From Siphonodentalium dalli (Eukaryota > Mollusca > Scaphopoda > Gadilida > Siphonodentaliidae), in contig CP136064.1 of the NCBI GenBank assembly GCA_032622095.1, positions 212,116,205 to 212,180,204 of the forward strand: a stretch of DNA of 64,000 nucleotides, given 5' to 3'. A model generated the notes under the pieces. The model was not told the DNA's origin and did not search any database. It saw only the letters and a list, made by a program, of their open reading frames with translations. Shown in pieces: positions 1 to 12,035 of this stretch. The position numbers were made by a program, and so were the translations under genes. The first letter of the stretch is position 1, and each line of letters starts with the position of its first letter.

Positions 1-231
1 TTGCCGGTTTGTCAAAAATCTGACACAAAAAAGCCACCTGATTTTAGAGTTATCCATCTTCATCCGCAATTTGGCCCGCGACCGTCTTCTCGTCGACTTT
101 TTATACTGGGCCACTAAAAGTATCGGTGATCACTCTAGCTGAGCTTTGATGGGTGGGTTATTTATTAGTTTTACCCACAAAGCCAAGGAAATAGTAATTT
201 GCGAGCGTTAATTCGGATTATGCACCTTTAA
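1..231. repeat. MITE family A, partial copy a (right arm)
   Basis: Right half of the foldback element seen complete at 7289-7776 and 56740-57227. It shares the inner phrase GATTTTAGAGTTATCCATC and the right arm, and ends in a diverged terminal repeat running into TTAA at 228-231. The left half lies outside the window. Confidence 0.7.
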
Positions 232-326
232 GGCTTGATGGCTCCTCCGATGTGATGCCAAATAAACCAGAATTTCCTAATCAATCTCTTTTGCTTACCA
301 GGCAAAAGTAAAATGAAAAATACTAG

Positions 327-765
327 CAATCACCATCAACTGTATCGCATAGACATCGAGAAAATCAACTGTATCGCATAGACATCGAGAAAATCAACTG
401 TAGCGCATAGACATCGAGAAAATCACCATCAACTGTATCGCATAGACATCGAGAAAATCAACTGTATCGCATAGACATCGAGAAAATCAACTGTATCGCA
501 TAGACATCGAGAAAATCAACTGTATGACATCGAGAAAATTAACTGTATCGCATAGACATCGAGAAAATCAACTGTATCGCATAGACATCGCGAAAATCAA
601 CTGTATCGCATAGACATCGCGAAAATCAACTGTATCGCATAGACATCGAGAAAATCACCATCAACTGTATCGCATAGACATCGAGAAAATCACCATCAAC
701 TGTATCGCATAGACATCGAGAAAATCACCATCAACTGTATCGCATAGACATCGAGAAAATCCACA
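327..765. repeat. Minisatellite, 27-bp and 33-bp units
   Basis: About 15 head-to-tail copies of a unit containing ACTGTATCGCATAGACATCG. Two unit lengths alternate, because some copies carry an extra ACCATC hexamer (33 bp rather than 27 bp), and one copy lacks internal bases. No coding function is apparent. Confidence 0.95.
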
Positions 766-922
766 ACATCGTCAGTAAGTAACACGACGAATACTATCAC
801 AAAATATCGTAATAGAGAACGCTCTTTATTGTCTACTGCTTTTGGATAGCGCGAGCATGAATGGGCTCTCCTCTCATGATCTTGATATATGATATGATAT
901 CATCGATATATGCACTTATCTA

Positions 923-1520
923 TCTAATATATATTTTGGGACTTCTGTTTGTTTGTTTGTTTGTCTGTTTGTCTGTTAGCTATGGCCGGGAAAACTGCCT
1001 CACGGATTGAGCCCAAACTTCCTATCTAAGGGTAAAATCACAGATGGAGTGTCATCGCACCGCTTCTGAGAACGTCAGAGCACTCATTCTCCAATCCCCC
1101 GCCACCGCAATGGAAATTCATGGGTTAATCGCGTGATAGTTAAAGAGCGTTTGTATCCACAGTGTCATTGATAAAGAGCGTATATGTGTCCAGACATGAG
1201 CGTGTTGTGTTTGTGTCCAGACATGAGCGTGTTGTGTGATTCTTATGTATGTTCGTACTTAGGGGTTCCTGGGAATGGTGGAGATTTTCATCGGGTCAGT
1301 TTTTCCGCCCGATGTGACCTTCACCTTGAAACGGGTACCTACAAATGATCTAATATATGCCGGAAAAACTGCTGGACGGATTTCGACGAAATTTGATACC
1401 TACGGATAAATTGGTCCGGGGGGTGTTTTGGACGGGTCAAATAGTTACTCCGACCTGACCTTGACCTTCAAAATTGTCAATTCAAGGTCAAAGCCCGGAC
1501 GAAGTCGGGTCACCTGCTAG
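923..1520 (+). mobile_element. Non-autonomous Helitron-like element
   Basis: It starts with TC (TCTAATATATATTTTGGG) and ends in CTAG followed by T, preceded by a short hairpin CCCG(8 nt)CGGG at about 1496-1510. A 5' TC, 3' CTRR and subterminal hairpin are the known Helitron hallmarks. The interior resembles the element at 39660-40603 (shared phrases such as GTCATCGCACCGCTTCTGAG). There is no Rep/helicase ORF. It contains two copies of the AAAGAGCG motif at 1141 and 1172. Confidence 0.7.
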
Positions 1521-1521
1521 T

Positions 1522-1929
1522 AATATATATTTTACAGAAATTCCTGAAAACAGTGAAATTGAAATTTTAAATATTGCCATAAACGCAAAACAAATGAGGT
1601 TATAATATCAAATGGCTCGATGGTTCTTAAATGTTGTACCAAATTTCAGAAGGAAATTCCTCACAGATTTTGAGAAAATCCATTTTGAAATACAAGGAAA
1701 TTTGGCAAAACATTCAAATCCATATAAAATGACCGAACACGAAACCAATAACGCCGAATACAATAATAACCCTATAAATCTATCAGATAAATTATAATTA
1801 TATACAGATCAAGACACTATTGCTATATACAACGTTATTATATATATATACTTGTGTACAACACTTTATATTTGCATCTATTTTTGCAATATGTTTCTGT
1901 TATATCAGTTTCGATTATCAGAATACTAA
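1522..1929. other. AT-rich stretch, nothing recognised
   Basis: AT-rich DNA with a short (TA)n run near 1840. A 61-codon open frame at 1612 has no recognisable domain and is not called. Confidence 0.6.
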
Positions 1930-2310
1930 TAAATTTAAAGACATATTATGTACTTGTTCGGGTGCGTGAAACTGATAAGTTAGTAACCAGACACTATGCC
2001 ACTGGATGGATGTAGCATTTTACTAACATCGCCGAAAATCTGAAGCAAATCGACCATACCACTCCATAGAAAACATCATCTGAACTACGCTCAATTGTAA
2101 ATATTTACTACTCGATTCGGGACGCATCTATCGGCGATAAACTAACGAAAACGATTTCGCCATCGAGAGTAACTGCATTTAATTAATATATAAGAATGAC
2201 GGTGTGTGTTGTCAATTTGGATATAATATTTGTAAAAATTACTACTTTGAACAAGAATATTCTCCATTCATATTTGATCACCAACCGCATTGTTTCACAT
2301 CACTTTAATT
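1930..2310 (-). repeat. Dispersed repeat R1, inverted copy
   Basis: The reverse complement of this stretch matches 54370-54750 over about 380 bp. Shared blocks include ACACACCGTCATTCTTATAT, the block around TTAATTAAATGCA with CTCTCGATGGCGAAAT, and the end AAGTACATAATATGTCTTTA. No ORF and no clear target duplication were seen, so the class is unknown. Confidence 0.85.
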
Positions 2311-2698
2311 GAATTGAATCATGACGACATTATATTATCACTCGATCGTGAACCGAGTGAACCAAGCGTTACTTTATAATGAGTAAAGTCCAAACTGTGA
2401 CAGGTCGCTCGCCGGGAAGGATCAGAGATCAACACTATGCTTTAGAAACCAGACACTTTATTCACGATCTCTTGTTCATTTTCATATTGGCGGATTGTTA
2501 ACGTATAAGGCGTAGTTAGCATATGAATAACACAGCCTGTGTGCCGCTATACACGCCGAGAACAGACTACAAATATGAATGAAAGCAGCAGAACGTATCT
2601 AAAGCCTCGCTAAGTGATCAGACACCACGGCGGTATTATTCATAGTGAATCTGGATTAACCTGTGCTGGAATTATCTATCATATCTTATTTTGGAAAA

Positions 2699-2744
2699 AT
2701 GTTTGGATTTGGTCTCCGTGAAATTTTGTTCATTTTAAACACAG
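2699..2744 (+). CDS. Candidate signal-peptide first exon (speculative)
   Basis: An ATG opens 15 codons plus one base (MFGFGLREILFILNT) and ends at ACAG|gtgagt, a good donor in phase 1. A phase-1 end is what a Cys-loop receptor first exon should have, given that the 45-bp exon at 14686 begins in phase 0 after an exon of about 140 bp. The hydrophobic stretch is short and contains R and E, so it is a poor signal peptide, and the connecting exon was not found. It could be chance. Confidence 0.2.
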
Positions 2745-2766
2745 GTGAGTGTGTATATATCATATG

Positions 2767-2871
<105 letters not shown>

Positions 2872-3490
2872 ATATACCCATCGAGTAATATTATTCGTCT
2901 CATTTTAAAGTGATGGGAAACACTCCGGGTGACTCCGCTGGTGTGTTTCTGGACGGAATAACTAATACACATACCAAAATGAGTTATTTTCATGTAGTCA
3001 AATAAAAAACAAGTGTGATTATATCAGCCCAGAGAGCAGAGGCTCCCACAAGTGCAACATATATGCCTACCACCAGTGAATGTCTAAATGTAGTTTAAAG
3101 GGTTTAAATACTAATTGTTGAGCTTTTTGAAGGGAGTATTGGGGGGGGGGGGCTAACTCCGGGATTGTCGAAAAGGCCAAAGGCCCTTTCCTTAACCCCT
3201 AATATTTTTGCCTTTATTTAAATCAAACAATTAAAAACAAAAAGAAGCAATTTTTGACTTCGTTCGTTTCTTGTTCATTACTCCTGCAGTGGTGGATATG
3301 CTGAATAGCGGATCCGTCCCGACTCTATCCAGATTTTTCCGGGCGAGGGATCTAACTCATCTCGCCCGCGTAGGCCTACTGCTTTTTTATCTCTCAGCAG
3401 GAAGAATTCATAGTTGGATGGATGGTATACATGTCTTTCCTGCTGAGTAGAGTCTTTTGATGGTTTCTTTAATTTTCTTCCTGTTTCTCT

Positions 3491-3802
3491 CTATTCGTTC
3501 TTCCAGAGTTTCCGACGCCGGCTTCTCGGTATACTTCGGTGTCGCGGGGACGGGGTGGTGGTTTCCGTCCCTGGTGGAGACTGGCTGGGTGGTGTTACCA
3601 TATCCACGTCGACGGCAGGGACATCGGGGTGGTGTCCGCGTCCCTGTTCCCGCTGGTGGTACTGCATGCTTTCGTCGACTGACTGTTCTTGCCAGGGGGT
3701 CAAGTGGAGGGGAGCTGGGCGTCTCTCATCATTCCCCTGAAAAAATCTTTTCTTTTCTTTTTTTTGTGGAAAAAAAAACTGATTTTCGGCTTTCGGACAC
3801 AT
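3491..3802 (-). other. GC-rich ORF fragment of unknown origin
   Basis: About 104 codons open on the - strand, Pro/Ser/Thr/His-rich, with a basic C-terminus (SIPRSRRRKLWKNE) before a TAG. The stretch 3290-3760 is clearly GC-richer than its surroundings, which suggests inserted or formerly coding DNA such as the tail of a retroelement ORF1. The + strand is also open (160 codons from 3457) and neither has a domain I recognise. I cannot decide which strand was coding, if either was. Confidence 0.3.
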
Positions 3803-4064
3803 TCATGTTTGGATTTGTTGTCCGACCCCCACCTCCGCGCCTCGCAGAGAATAGGGGGGTCCTTTTATTTTTTATTTTTTTCCTTTGCTCCAGCATGTTA
3901 GAACAAAGAGGGTATTCTATTTGTTTCTTCTTGGTATAAAATAAAGACCGTTACATGCACGTCGTTTTCTGGAAAGTATTCAAATACATGATGCCAATCT
4001 CTACAGAGCGCACCAGTCATACTTCCTTTCCTTTCCTTTTCTAATCATCGATGGCAGACATATC

Positions 4065-4415
4065 CTCGTGCAAATAGGTTCATATTGGACAAATTTGGTT
4101 CTGAAATAAGCCCATAGTGGACTTATACCCGTTATTCCGTTTTTTTTGGCGCGAACCACAGTGAAAACACATTATAAAGTCCGTTCATCTGGTAAGTCGA
4201 TTTACGTTAAATAAATACCACGTAGAGAATAATAAGTGGATCAAATAAGGCCGATGTGAACTTATTTGAATTGAAATAAGTCCACATGCAACTTATATTT
4301 CGTTGAAAGTTTAGGTCCACATAGGGCTTATTTCAAATCTAAATAATGCCAATATGAGCTTATATATAGTTTAGTCCCAAGAAATAAGTTCTCTCTATGA
4401 GCTTATTTCAGCGAG
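4065..4415. repeat. Degenerate array of AAATAAGYCCA-type units
   Basis: Short imperfect units of the form AAATAAGCCCATA followed by GGACTTAT recur in both orientations at roughly 30-60 bp spacing. A similar group lies at 40800-40880 inside a Helitron-like element. Confidence 0.5.
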
Positions 4416-4535
4416 AACATGACTTCAGGCTGTCGATGGAGATCAACCCTGCATGGAGCTTGTCCGTGCGCAAGTACATATAGTTAATTGCTTTTTCCGT
4501 TTATATTTTTATCACCGGAAAAAGATGTATCCTTG

Positions 4536-4812
4536 TATGGTAATAATAAAGAGCGTTCTTGTGGTAAGCTGAAAACTTCTGATGAACATGCGCCCCACCA
4601 ATTGGTGGGTTAAAACCCGAAATTATTTCTTACATTCCGCCACATAAGTTGGTAAACACATTTATATATAAGGACTTGACTTGGCACAGGCAGACTTATT
4701 CAAGTAATAGAATCTAGGGGGAAAACCGGACCCCGAACTTTTTTAATCATGGGAAAATAAAGAGCGTTCATTACTAGACCATGCCTGATATGGTATAAGA
4801 ATAAAGAGTGTA
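4536..4812 (+). repeat. Dispersed AATAAAGAGCGTT motif cluster
   Basis: Copies at 4545-4557, 4756-4768 and a variant (AATAAAGAGTGTA) at 4800-4812. The upstream phrase TGATATGGTA or TGTATGGTA precedes two of them, as at several other loci. No element boundary is visible. The full list is under findings. Confidence 0.6.
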
Positions 4813-4989
4813 TACATGCCTCACTAGTGCGCGAAATATTGAAAACGCGTGTAATATTGCTATCACGTTGGCAAGTATTTTTTCTCCAGTTTTAGGCCTG
4901 CAGATGAATATTTCGTGTAATTATCGACCTATGTCAGTCTTCCTATCAAATTAAGTAGAGATAATTTTAATTTAGAGATTAAAATCAGC

Positions 4990-6375
4990 CATTTTGACCC
5001 GAGGAACGTTACGGCTAGCGACATGATCCGTATAACATTACTGGGTAGTGGCATGGTCCACGGAACGTTACTGGGTAGTGACATGATCCGTGAAACGTTG
5101 TCGGGTATTGACATGTTCAATATAACGTTACCGTGTAGTGACATGTTACGTGGAACGTTACCGGGTAGTGACACGGTCCGCGGAACGTTACCGTGTGGTG
5201 ACATGTTTCGTGAAACGTTACTGGGTTATTATCCATGGAACGTTACTGTGTAGTGACATGTTACGTGGTACGTTATCGGGTAGTGATATGTTCAATGTAA
5301 CGTTATCGGGTAGTAACATGATCCGCGGAACATTACCGGGTAGTAACATGATCCGCGGAACATTACCGTGTAGTGACATGATCAGTGGAACGTTACCAGG
5401 TAGTAACATGATCCGCGAAACGTTACGACTAGTTACATGATCCGTCGAACGTTACCGGGTAAAGACATGTTACGTGGAACGTTACCGGATAGTTAAATGT
5501 TATGTGGAACGTTACCGGGTAATGGCATGATCAGTGGAACGTTACCGGGTAGTTACATGGAACGTTACCGGGTAGTTGCATGTTCCGTGGAACGTTACCG
5601 GGTAGTGACATGATATGTGGAACATTACCGTGTAGTGACATGTTCCGTTAAACGTTACCTGGTAGTGACATGTTACGTGGAACGTTACCGGATAGTGACA
5701 TGATCAGTGGAACGTTACATGGTAGTGACATGTTACACGGAACGTTACCGGGTAGTGACATGTTACGTGGAACGTTGCCGGGTAGTGACATGTTCCGTGA
5801 AACGTTACCGGGCAGTGACATGTTACGCGGAACGTTACCTGGTAGTGATGTGATCCGTGGAACGTTACCGGGTAGTGATATGTTCCGCAGTACGTTATCG
5901 GGTAGTGACATGTTCCGTGGTACGTTATCGGGTAGTGACATGATTCGCAGTACGTTACCGGATATTGTTATTACATGTGGTACGTTACCGGGTAGTGACA
6001 CGATCCGCGGAACGTTACCGGGTAGTGACATGTTCAATTGTACGTTACCGGGTAGTGGCATGATACGTTGTACGTTACCTGATAGTGACTTGATCCGTAG
6101 TACGTTGTCGGGTAGTGACATGATCCGCAGAACGTTACCGGGTAGTGACATGATCCGTGTAACGTTACCGGGTAGTGACATGTTCCGTGTAACGTTACCA
6201 GGTAGTGACATGATCCACGGAACGTTGCCGGGTAGCGATATGTTCCGTGGAACGTTACCGGGCAGTGACATGATCCCCGGAACGTTACCGGGTAGTTACA
6301 TGATCCGAGGAACGTTACCGGGTAGAGAAATGATCCGCAGAACGTTATCTGGTAGTGACTGATCCGTGGAACACG
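4990..6375. repeat. 30-bp satellite array, about 45 copies
   Basis: Tandem units close to ACGTTACCGGGTAGTGACAT plus a 10-nt variable part (such as GATCCGTGGA). Divergence between units is 10-20% by eye. The unit length is a multiple of three and lacks stops in several frames, so open frames of 116-230 codons appear on both strands with 10-residue repeats. These are a consequence of the periodicity. I see no start, splice or codon-bias evidence for translation. Confidence 0.95.
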
Positions 6376-6804
6376 GGGGCTCACGTTAGTCTATTCGTGT
6401 TAACTTAAAACAACGACAGTTTGTCTCAATTCGGTGGGGAAAAGATAAAAACACCCAGTAAATTGTTATGGGATCAGTACTTTTATAACCTGCGGATGTT
6501 ATGTTATGTCCGGTTTAATGTAGGTTTCAGACTTCAACCGACAAGGGGCCTTAGTGCGACTCGTAATTTCCGGCCTCAAACTGTACATAGAAATTGATAA
6601 ATTCGTCAAATTCAGGCGACCAAAATAGCTAGGTCGATAAATACACGAAATAAAAATTTACAGACTTTATAACCAGAAAGGTCAAAGACGCTCTTTATTT
6701 TTACCACGTCAGAAACGGACTGACACAAAACGCACCAAAGGAAAGAGGGATACTCGTTTCTTCAGCGGCCAAAGTATAATGCCTATATAGGTATTTCATG
6801 CGTT

Positions 6805-6975
6805 TGTAAATAGAGGATCTGCAACGAGTCCCCAGTTTATAGCGGAATTTACAAAACGAGTCCGGTAAATTAGGTCTGGACCGAGCCTTTGGCAAGGTCC
6901 AGACCTAATTTACTGGACGAGTTTTGTAAATTCTGCTATAAACCGGGGACGAGTTGTAGATTCTATATATTACAT
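6805..6975. repeat. Hairpin, arms of about 60-70 bp
   Basis: The segment at about 6825-6885 (GTCCCCAGTTTATAGC onward) is the inverse of about 6893-6955, with a loop of only a few bases and weaker pairing further out. No ORF. Likely a miniature inverted-repeat element or its relic. Confidence 0.85.
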
Positions 6976-7288
6976 GATCCAAAACCTCGACAAAACATAC
7001 TGAAATCAACAAATGGGACGCGAAACTAACATCGGCTTCTATAAGGCATGCGATGACGCTTCACGTATAACTATGCGTTGTTTGCCCGCGTAAAGAAATA
7101 GTCCCAGATAAATAAAGACTCTGTGGCGTATTTAAGGTCGTATATTTATCGTCATAACTTTTCAAACTCTTCATTCATTATAGTTTGTTTAAAAAATATT
7201 GGAAGCCATAGTATTTTGAGACGTAGCATACGGAATATAAACAAAGGACAAATGGAAGTCAAAGGTCACCTGGCACTATTTCCTGTTA

Positions 7289-7776
7289 TTAAAGGTACTC
7301 AATCAGATAAAACTCCTCTCAATTACTATTTCAATGGCTTCGGGGGTCAAAAATATTTGATTCGAGTCGAGGAAGCCATCCATCAAAGCTCAGAGTTTTT
7401 AGATATCGATTTTAGAAATCTATTATCTTTCATTATCGGGAATACTTTCTGTCCCAGAACACAGTCAATATTGCGTTATTATTACCACTTGATTTTAGAG
7501 TTATCCATCCTTGTCTGTTTGAATAGTGTTTTGGTGTACACATCTCGAGCAGATTACGAAGGTGAATGCAATTATTAGTACTCATCTCGAGAAAATAACA
7601 AATTTCAAAAATCAATATCTAATAACTCTGAGCTTTGTTTGATGGGTTCCTCGACTCGAATCAAATATTTTTTACCCCAAAAGCCAAAGAAATAGTAATA
7701 TAGGACCCTCTGATCGGATTGTTGTTGTTGGAATCTGTTGAGATGGGGACCCTCTGATCGGATTGAGTACCTTTAA
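7289..7776. mobile_element. MITE family A, complete copy b
   Basis: Flanked by TTAA on both sides. Termini are AGGTACTCAATC and its inverse GATTGAGTACCT, and the two arms pair over about 120-150 bp around a short centre. At 488 bp it has the same length as copy g at 56740-57227 and is nearly identical to it, so amplification was recent. TTAA targets are typical of piggyBac-type transposases, but the termini differ from those of the piggyBac-like element at 20580. Confidence 0.85.
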
Positions 7777-8945
7777 ACTAACGTTTAATATCACAATTTA
7801 TAGAATGGGTTTATTTCATGGAATAAGAGTAGCATCATGTAATAAAGATCTATATTGATCACCGAAACTTTTGTGCAAAAGTACAAAATTACAATGTCTT
7901 AATCATCTATAATGATCTGAACACTGCAGAGTCGCGTTTAAATGGAAACTCGATCCACCTCGGAAATAGGTTCCGCCGTCCCTCCGTGCATGTCGCCCCT
8001 CTGGTCATTATGCCGATTGTTGCCCATATACGATGATGATTGGCTCAATACTGCCTTGATGCCGATGTCAGCGAAATCATATTCCTATGTGGGGAAACTG
8101 TCTGGACTATTTATACAAATTTAATGACGTACAATTCACTGCCAATTTTCACTAATTAGACAGTTCCCAGAGCGAATTTCATTTTATAATATCACAGACC
8201 GAGCATATATAGATAAGCTTTCAAAAGCAGTCGGATGTATTTCCATTGGACACGGCTATAGTAGAGAGCTTTCGCAAAATCACTATTGCAGTTAAATACT
8301 CACTTTTTTCGAACCTCCAGATCACATTATATAAAATATATGACATATTATATACCATTTGAAAGAGGAAGCTCCAGAAACAGTGTATTATCAACATGTC
8401 AGGTGTAATACAATGTGAACATGTTTTGTTGAGGTACCGGCGTGTTTTTTGTAATACAAAGTATATTGTTTTTAATGGAGGGGGAATAACTCTATATCTT
8501 AGTTTGAATTTTGTTGCATTCTGGGAGCGAGACGGGGGAAATGTTTCTATGATTTCAGCTATTTTCTATATTACTCTATGGCCACCTGCGACAAAGACGT
8601 TCCAAATGAAACTTGCGAAAAAAGGGTGGCGTACACAGTTAAGAATTGTTAAAATATACACTATGTTTCCGTATCGGGAATAAACTAACAAGGAATGCTA
8701 TTTATTATTCCTTGCTGAAGAAAGGTCTAACCGATTTTTTCCTATATTATATGGCTTGAATAAATCTTTTGTGTTATATAAGTTCATATGGAAGAAGTTT
8801 ATTTATCGACCTATTTTGATTCCCGGATGCGAGCCTGAATGTATACTGTGTGATATTGCGGCATACCATGTCGCCACAATAATTATCTAGGTTTCCTAGT
8901 CGTACAAGAAAAATAATAGTGCAGGTTAATAGATTGTTTTTAAAG
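7777..8945. other. Intergenic or intronic DNA, nothing recognised
   Basis: AT-rich unique-looking sequence. An open frame of 95 codons at 8396-8683 has no recognisable domain and no splice context, and is not called. Confidence 0.5.
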
Positions 8946-8956
8946 TTTGTAAATTA

Positions 8957-9084
8957 TTGTGTGTGAGGATGTGTGTGAGGGCGTGTGTGTGTGTGTGTGA
9001 AGATGTGAGAGGGTGAGAGAGGGTGTGTGTGTGTGTGTGTCAAACAGTATGGGTGTACAGCACGTATGATTGAATGAGCTTGGC

Positions 9085-9126
<42 letters not shown>
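8957..9126. repeat. (GT)n and (TA)n microsatellites
   Basis: Interrupted GTGTGTGAGG-type runs at 8957-9040 and a pure TA run at about 9088-9125. Confidence 0.95.
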
Positions 9127-9128
<2 letters not shown>

Positions 9129-9869
9129 TGATCCTTCACACCACTATCAGTAAGTGTTAATATGTACTTTTTACATCGACACTTCTGGGTGATTTAATAT
9201 CTTCATGTCGACATTATGGTGCGAGCTTCAACGAGTCGATCCGTTGAGGTCGGTTGGTTATAAATTATTGCGGGTCTTTGGATGTAATACCTTTTCAGCT
9301 GATAGCATTATATCAGGGCAGTGAACCCAATCTTGACTTTCGAGTCACTGCTGACATTTGTAGACACGTCGGTGACATTTCAGTTGCTAAACTCCATTTC
9401 AACTAGAGTTGACATATTTTTGAAATTAGATAAACACAGAGAGGAAATTTATTAGGCTGCAATTAGAACTATTATTTGATCACAATTGCTGATATTAGCA
9501 AGCCGAGGTCCACACATGATACACACAATTCCATAATTACCAACTATTTTCTGTCAACCATTTCAGCATTATTCATTGCATACCACTTTTGTTAGTCTAC
9601 CGGGGCAACTACTATTATACTAAATGATAAGCAGTTACTATAATATTATTTTGTTGAAATATATTATTTCAGATTTTTTTCTTCTATAAATGTCCATGCC
9701 CGGTTCTTTCCAAATGGTGTCGGGAAGGAAGTTTTTTTTCACATCACCGTTCCATATGCAATATGCCATAGCTACTGAGGCCCACACGAGCTCCCAGTAA
9801 CATAAATATGGTGTGCTTTACAGTTATAATATGTTTTAAACTCTTACAATGTCAAATGTAACACTTGTT

Positions 9870-9965
9870 GATGCTTTTGTGGATTTTTGCTATATCTGTA
9901 GCATACGATCGAATGACGTATAGATTACAAGTGCCATTCAATTGTCTTTTGCCTGGTAAGCAGAA
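9870..9965 (+). repeat. Dispersed repeat R2, copy 1
   Basis: Resembles 54962-55057: shared TTTTGTGGATTTT near the left end and TTTTGCCTGGTAAGCA near the right. In both, an ATG lies exactly 43 nt before a CCTG|gtaag donor-like site (here at 9913). The peptide here (MTYRLQVPFNCLLP) is not a convincing signal peptide. Confidence 0.5.
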
Positions 9966-10059
9966 AATGCTTAAGAAATTTTGACAATTTTCGTGTCAAA
10001 CCGTGCCGTGCATCCACCGGTATAACTTGCGATATGTTTCGCGCCAGACACGATGTTTG

Positions 10060-10311
10060 TATCGTAGAAAGAAGACAAGACAGATGTCACACGCGTTCCC
10101 GATTTTTTCCTAGAACCCTGGACCGATTTCAACCAAATGTTGGTGTGTAGACTTTCAAAACTAACGCCGGTAACCCCGGTGGATCTTATAACGGCATTAG
10201 TTTTTCGAATTTTTCATTTACAAAAAACAAAATAATGAAAACAATTATATACTCAATTGGAACTCATTATATAATTGAAAATCACACTTTCAGAGAGCCT
10301 GTTTCAGCTAG
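10060..10311 (+). mobile_element. Helitron-like 3' part
   Basis: Contains CTGGACCGATTTCAACCAAA, a block shared with the Helitron-like element at 40625-40965, and ends TGTTTCAGCTAG followed by T, like that element. The 5' end is not clear. Confidence 0.5.
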
Positions 10312-10336
10312 TCTGAAATAATTGGCTATATGGAAT

Positions 10337-10412
10337 TCACTTCATTCAATCAATCGTTTATTCTTATTGAAAACCACTTGGCCGTTTGCGAGTCCAAAAT
10401 ACACATAACAAT
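10337..10412 (-). mobile_element. Probable LINE 3' tail
   Basis: Read on the - strand, the segment ends GAATAAACGATTGATTGAAT, an AATAAA-like signal followed by a short (ATTG)-type tail, as at the end of the LINE at 16380-18568. No coding part is left. Confidence 0.3.
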
Positions 10413-10654
10413 ATTATATTTTGAATTTTTCCCGGTATCGAAATTGGTCGATAAATACTTGAACTACATTTCTTCCAGTCTGGGTGAACGTCGACTCTAT
10501 ATTTGAAATATAGAGTCTGGAGCTTATGTAGCCAAAACCATTTCTATTCAGCGAAGAGCTTCCCCAAAATGACGTCACGGATTTAAAAAAATACATCGAT
10601 GATTGACAGGTGTCCCCACGTGTTATTTGTTGTGCTTCGCAATGGTAATGGCCT

Positions 10655-10870
10655 GTGTCGCGACATAACATTACAGCAGATAATATTTGTCGTGTGTGCG
10701 ACTATTCTTTTTCGGGAGATGAACTCGCTGCATCACCCAGAAAGCTGCATCCGAGAGCAAAAAATAAGGTCGTCATCAAAAATGATGCTTTAGAACTATT
10801 TAAAAGCATAAAATTAAGTCATTTCCTCGGTGTTAACTTTCAGATGACTTTTTTACGACAAATAATTTGA
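10655..10870 (+). other. Small ORF with a CxxC pair, unrecognised
   Basis: Seventy-one codons including ITADNICRVCDYSF and a basic segment LHPRAKNKVV. One CxxC pair and a basic tail resemble the start of a zinc-binding segment of a transposon-derived protein, but no second pair follows before the frame closes. I do not recognise the family, and it may be chance. Confidence 0.2.
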
Positions 10871-11427
10871 TTTGCAAACCATGGTACAATAAAGTAAATC
10901 AAATACACGGACGTGAGTGAGTTCTATTTATATTTATGGGAGGCCAAGTTGGTACCATGCGCAGGCCTATCTATCAGGTCTAGCACATCCTTCAAATTAA
11001 TCCGAATCGTACCGAATATATAATTTCGAAGCCATTGTTTCTGTCTGTTGTATTTGCAAGCATCGCTTTCGATCGGAGAAATTCCCCTCTGTTACTATAT
11101 TTAGAGGTGACATTATGGGAGTCTCCGCCCATTGACACTTGTTTATTAACCCATACGGTTTCATTGGACGGAAAATAATTTACGCAATCAATCAGATTAC
11201 GGAATCCCGAGGACTTGGAAATGAGATATCGATGTTATCCGTCAGACCTTATATTCAATGTTGTAATGAATATTTAGGTATGAGTTTACTCAGACTGCAT
11301 TTCTTCGAGCATTATATATAGGTCACAGAAAGACGCATTGGAGTCTCCAAACACAAAACAGCCATTTGCATGACATGGAACAGAACAAAAAAGCGTTCCG
11401 TGTTAGTCTATTCCCGATATGGTAGAA

Positions 11428-11441
11428 CTAAAGAGCGTTTG
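11428..11441 (+). repeat. AAAGAGCG motif, single copy
   Basis: CGATATGGTAGAACTAAAGA followed by GCGTTT, in the same register as the paired copies elsewhere. Confidence 0.5.
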
Positions 11442-11766
11442 CTTCACTTCTATAAAAAAAATTGAAAACAGCTAGGAAATGGCTGTGGCCATGGCAAGTA
11501 TTTTTCAGAGCATATGAAGCCGGTATAAATAGTTCGTGTATTAGTAAACCAGAAGATGTGTACGATGCACATTATTGCCCAAAGCCAGACACACCCATTT
11601 AACTGTACATACTTTCCTTTGCAGTATTCGTCGTCCGTGGATTCAGCGTAGAAGCAGAGGATAGACTTTATACTGCTTTGTTCACCAGCTATAACGCAGT
11701 CAGTCGACCTGTCAAAAAAGTCGATGTCAAGGCGAAATTCCACCTGCTCACAATCAATGAAGTCGT

Positions 11767-11970
11767 AAGTACAGTGCCAGGCACATACGTCACGAATGTA
11801 ACCTATAAACCGCCGCTTCCGACGTGCAAGGCCAGAAACATACGTCACTAATGTAATCACTAAACCGTCCCTTCAGACGTTCAGGGCCATGCACATACGT
11901 CACTAATGTAATATCTAAACCGGCTCTTCAGACGTTCAGCGCCAGGAACATACGTCACTAATGAAAATTT
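11767..11970. repeat. 55-bp tandem repeat, 4 copies
   Basis: ACATACGTCAC recurs at 11783, 11838, 11893 and 11948, exactly 55 bp apart, in units ending near CTTCAGACGTTCAGGGCCA. A 136-codon open frame on the - strand (11450-11860) partly overlaps the array and is not called. Confidence 0.9.
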
Positions 11971-12035
11971 AAGGTTCGTCAATAAAATTACAAAACTGTG
12001 ACTTTAAAATGCCAAATATAAAATAACGAAATTAC

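Noticed and set aside
300-770. Regular repeats considered as a CRISPR array
   Set aside because: Units follow each other with no unique spacers, and the surrounding genome is eukaryotic. It is a minisatellite.
5648-6362. Long open frames with decapeptide repeats on both strands
   Set aside because: They arise from a 30-bp satellite without stops. Three or more frames are open at once and there is no start or splice context.
11450-11860. 136-codon - strand frame rich in Cys and Asp
   Set aside because: It overlaps a 55-bp tandem repeat, has no regular cysteine spacing or recognisable domain, and no transcript signals.
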